A DNA stretch of 64,000 bases from Pomacea canaliculata (taxonomy: Eukaryota; Mollusca; Gastropoda; Architaenioglossa; Ampullariidae). The position numbers were made by a program, and so were the translations under genes. Location of the stretch: assembly GCF_003073045.1 (NCBI RefSeq), contig NC_037598.1, positions 13,430,486-13,494,485 on the forward strand, written 5' to 3'. The notes below the pieces were generated by a model that had not been told where the DNA came from, ran no database searches, and saw only the letters and a program-made list of their open reading frames with translations. Positions 61,398-64,000 of the stretch are shown in pieces; the stretch's first letter is position 1, and the number at the start of each line of letters is the position of its first letter.

Positions 61398-61639
61398 GGT
61401 AACGGCTTGAATCAAGAAGCTCCAACTAAAACGAATGTGTTTACATTTATCTAACACAGACGACGTTCAAACATCTGTGACGACAGTTTCAAGCTTTCGC
61501 AGTCAAGCGATGCCATCGATTCAAATCTCACATGCGCGTGGAAACACAGACAGACACACAAACACATCCACCGTTAGGACCAGGCTTGTCACTGTTCTTT
61601 GCTGTCATCTCTCATCGTCCACTCAGTTTGGGAGGCACG

Positions 61640-61640
<1 letters not shown>
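61398..61640 (-). promoter_or_regulatory. Conserved upstream block and core promoter of PLAT gene D
   Basis: Same block as in A, B and C. TATA-like GATAAATG lies at 61444-61451. The initiator-like word is TTTTAGTT here (near 61424-61431), differing by one base from the TTTCAGTT of the other three. Confidence 0.45.
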
Positions 61641-61673
<33 letters not shown>

Positions 61674-61675
61674 TA

Positions 61676-61754
<79 letters not shown>
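61641..61754. repeat. (ATA)n microsatellite upstream of PLAT gene D
   Basis: About 110 bases of ATA units with one ATATA interruption near 61672-61680. It is the expanded counterpart of the tract at 50680-50744. Confidence 0.95.
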
Positions 61755-61755
<1 letters not shown>

Positions 61756-62340
61756 TGGAATTTGTAGAGCGCATACTTGCGCTTTCAGGAGCATGCTCTT
61801 AGAAGTGTGAAACTGGGCGATAATTGTTCAACACACTCACATCAAGCGTGCATTTCTTAAGAAGTGGCTTCACCAGCACATTGTTAAAGAAAGATAGGAA
61901 AACACCTGATCACAAGGTCACATTCACAATGTTTGTGAAGGCAGGAAATAAAATATCTAAGCAGTCAACAAGAAGAATTGTGGGTAATTGGGTCTAACTG
62001 GCAAGTTGTTAGCTTGTCTTTCAGCAAAATTGCCTTTATATCAGCACCAGAGACTGGTCGAAATTCAGCCAGAGAGCATCCCAGAAGAATATCACAAGAG
62101 ATGATGGCAGGCACCGATGTCAGTCCAAGGATGATCGAATGTCCGAAGTCTTGCTAGCAAACTAATCGGGACCTACCGACGTTTGTGCATAATAACATCA
62201 ACATAAGCAGGAACTTCATTATACTTAAGCAGAATCAGTATTCAGTGAGTCAATATCTTCTGAATGATACAATACTGATAGTTAAGATGGAACTCCGCAC
62301 TCAACGTTAAAACATTCAGCGTTCGTCACATGCTGTTCCC
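61755..62340 (-). repeat. Distal upstream block of gene D, duplicate of 50750-51330
   Basis: Runs parallel to the block upstream of gene C and ends near TAAAACATTCAGCGTT. An insertion of about 15 bases near 62110 distinguishes the copies. Confidence 0.85.
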
Positions 62341-62436
62341 TCCATCCCTCACCCTCTTCCACTACACGGGTGACGTAGTGACCAGACTGTCCGGTACAAA
62401 TAGCTGGCAAAAAGCAGCCTCGCCCCGGAACATGTC

Positions 62437-62512
62437 CTGCTTGTTCTTTGCTGTCATCTCTCATCATCCAATCGGTTTGGGAGGCGTGTGTCCTTTAATA
62501 ATAATAATAATG
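62437..62512 (-). repeat. Orphan piece of the PLAT-gene upstream block
   Basis: Contains GTTCTTTGCTGTCATCTCTC, then CCAATCGGTTTGGGAGGCGT and a short ATA run, the distal end of the promoter block of genes B, C and D. No PLAT exon accompanies it within this window. It marks a fifth partial copy or a local tandem duplication. Confidence 0.75.
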
Positions 62513-62670
62513 TTAAAACATTTATGTGATGAATGAGGCCACTTCCTGTGGATTTGGAACAGTTATACTTTGTGTGCTTGCGTTATATTACTGATGTACT
62601 TAGGTACAGCGTTTTGTAATGGTTCACGAGGGAACTGTCTTTTTTGCCTTTCTCTAGCAAAACTGATGTA

Positions 62671-62880
62671 CAGTGGAACCTTGTTAACGAACATAATCCG
62701 TTCTGGACAGTTGTTCTTTATCCGAAACAGTTTTTCCTATAAGAAATAAAGGAAGTATATTTAATTGGTTCCCAGCCCCTGTTGACTCGCTGTGTACAAC
62801 TCTGACGTATGTGGGAGTGGCCTTGACCTGTGCATGCTGATTATTGTGGGTGTGTATCTTGAGAATGGAAAGCATGGGTT
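62671..62880 (+). mobile_element. Pogo/Tigger-like terminal sequence
   Basis: Begins CAGTGGAACCTTGTTAACGA right after a TA dinucleotide, then repeats the Cys-free theme TTCTGGACAGTTGTTC and TATCCGAAAC. This is the pattern of Tigger-like inverted repeat ends, which insert at TA. The opposite end is not recognised, so the right border is approximate. Confidence 0.55.
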
Positions 62881-63080
62881 ACTTTGAATTCGGCAAGTCT
62901 TATCTTGAACTTATCATTATCTCTTATCATGAGACATTATTCCATCTTTTGTTTTTTACTTTCATGTCAATCTTTTCAAAGTTAACGTACAAACAAATAA
63001 CTGAAGAACTTACAGAAGATCTTCGTAAGGATGTTTTCTACATCTTAAAACTTAAAGTCCTCTTACAAGCACCACACCAC

Positions 63081-63460
63081 AATGAAAGGAGTGATTGCAG
63101 TCATCCCTAAAGGTGCTGCATGTTTTGTTGAAATATTTGAGAAATGTGGCATTCTACAACACATTGAACAAGGAGATGTTTTGCTTGTGGACAAAGGGTT
63201 TAAAGTGTAGGATTTGCTTTTGTCGAGACCGGCTACTATAAAAATTTCACTGCATTTCTAGGTAAGCGAGCTAGCCTGTCTGCAGAAGAGGAGATGGATA
63301 CAAGGAGGGTAGCCAAGGCACGAATTCATGTAGAACGCTTTAATGAAAGACTGAACAAGTTCATGCTTCTCAGTAGAACTATCCCCCTAAGCCTCAGTTG
63401 TGTTGCCTCCCAAATGGTGTTTCTTGGAGGCCGTTTGGTAAATTTTCAGAGTAGCTTATG
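63081..63460 (+). mobile_element. ISL2EU/Harbinger-type DDE transposase fragment
   Basis: Several frames carry the last third of a DDE_Tnp_4 endonuclease: QHIEQGDVLLVDKGF near 63160-63200 (second catalytic Asp region), then GKRASLSAEEEMDTRRVAK and ARIHVERFNERLNKF near 63260-63360 (third catalytic acidic residue in HVER) and a hydrophobic end. At least two frame changes and a stop after the Lys-Val of DKGFKV break it. The THAP/N-terminal part and inverted repeats are not seen. It is a dead fragment. Confidence 0.8.
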
Positions 63461-63589
63461 TATTTAAAAGCAAGTGAAATGCTAATGTACCACATAGATT
63501 GGTCAAAGATAGAAATGTGGGAGTATTTTTACCAAAAACAGACTATAAAGAATTTTTGGTGTTAAACGGATGGTCTAGATCGTGACGTC

Positions 63590-64000
63590 ATCTGTGGAAA
63601 GCGCCATTAAAAGGTTCATGTAGACCTTCAAACTCCAAACCATATGGTATATAGCGAGAGCAAGAGATACCCTCTATATATCAATAGCACAATTCGAGCT
63701 GTAAAATACTGGTTAAAATTAAACACCATGGACAGGTCAAAATTCCCGAACCAAGCTTATAAATACCGTGGGCAAAGACAATGGAAGATACCCTGCACCA
63801 CTATGGATTTAGACACGTGTGCGAACAAGGTAGGGTAGGAGATGCCAGACCTTTCATCTTACTACTCAAACAAAACTGAACGACAACTCTGTACAAAAAT
63901 GGTCAGACAAAATCCACACGAGTGATAGATAAGTACTCAACCTACAGACAGTTTAAAAAGGAATTTGTGCCAGAAAGATATCCTTCAGTATTAACCATAA
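63590..64000 (+). mobile_element. LINE fragment: region downstream of reverse transcriptase, cut by window end
   Basis: A frame at 63644-63838 gives SKRYPLYINSTIRAVKYWLK, the conserved R-[FY]-PL-x-I...KYW segment found after the reverse transcriptase in L2/CR1-like LINEs of invertebrates. It is followed, in another frame, by VGDARPFILLLKQ and a segment with YRQFKKEF. The order fits, with at least one frame change. It runs off the right edge. Confidence 0.6.

Overview
This is a eukaryotic, intron-rich, repeat-rich and fairly AT-rich genomic window. It has GT-AG split genes, long introns, abundant trinucleotide microsatellites, several DNA transposon families and RNase H-bearing non-LTR retrotransposons. 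The mix of elements and the divergent stand-alone MH2 and PLAT proteins suggest a marine invertebrate, most likely a mollusc (gastropod-like). That assignment is inference. A 100-base run of N (26726-26825) marks an assembly gap.

Left part (1-27 kb): sparse. A split gene for a secreted protein that I do not recognise lies at 9621-12489 on the + strand. It has a signal peptide exon, six coding exons and a possible TATA-driven 5' noncoding exon near 6.04-6.15 kb. A diverged, apparently decayed tandem paralogue can be followed exon by exon at about 21.78-25.16 kb. A LINE fragment lies at 13.55-13.97 kb and a minisatellite at 18.4 kb. The rest shows no gene I can support.

Right part (27-64 kb): this is built around four paralogous genes for small secreted proteins made of a signal peptide and one PLAT/LH2 domain. 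I call them A (29602-33445, +), B (42581-45254, -), C (48539-50428, -) and D (59448-61397, -). All share one structure: a signal peptide exon, a PLAT exon of 257 nt (260 in A), a second PLAT exon of 124 nt (130 in B), and a tiny last coding exon of 14 nt. All also share a conserved upstream block and a conserved noncoding terminal exon with AATAAA. A carries an in-frame stop; B, C and D read through. A and B face each other across a spacer that holds a 5.6 kb hAT transposon with perfect 8-bp target duplications and a Tigger/pogo fragment. Scattered pieces of the duplicated unit lie outside the genes.

The most striking signal is in the coding exons. Introns and flanks of C and D look about 95% identical by eye. 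My hand codon alignment of the two PLAT exons nevertheless finds about 36 amino-acid replacements and only about 3 synonymous codon differences. That is accelerated, diversifying evolution of a secreted PLAT family.

Between C and D sits an intact single-exon 372-codon gene for a Smad-like MH2 domain without an MH1 domain (51767-52885). It has no introns, an AATAAA followed by a 13-A tract, and an exact 14-bp direct repeat on both sides. It is therefore very probably a retrogene made by LINE machinery. A separate I-group LINE with RNase H and a (GAA)n tail lies next to it (54050-56868, -). The window ends in fragments of a pogo-like element, an ISL2EU/Harbinger-type transposase and another LINE.
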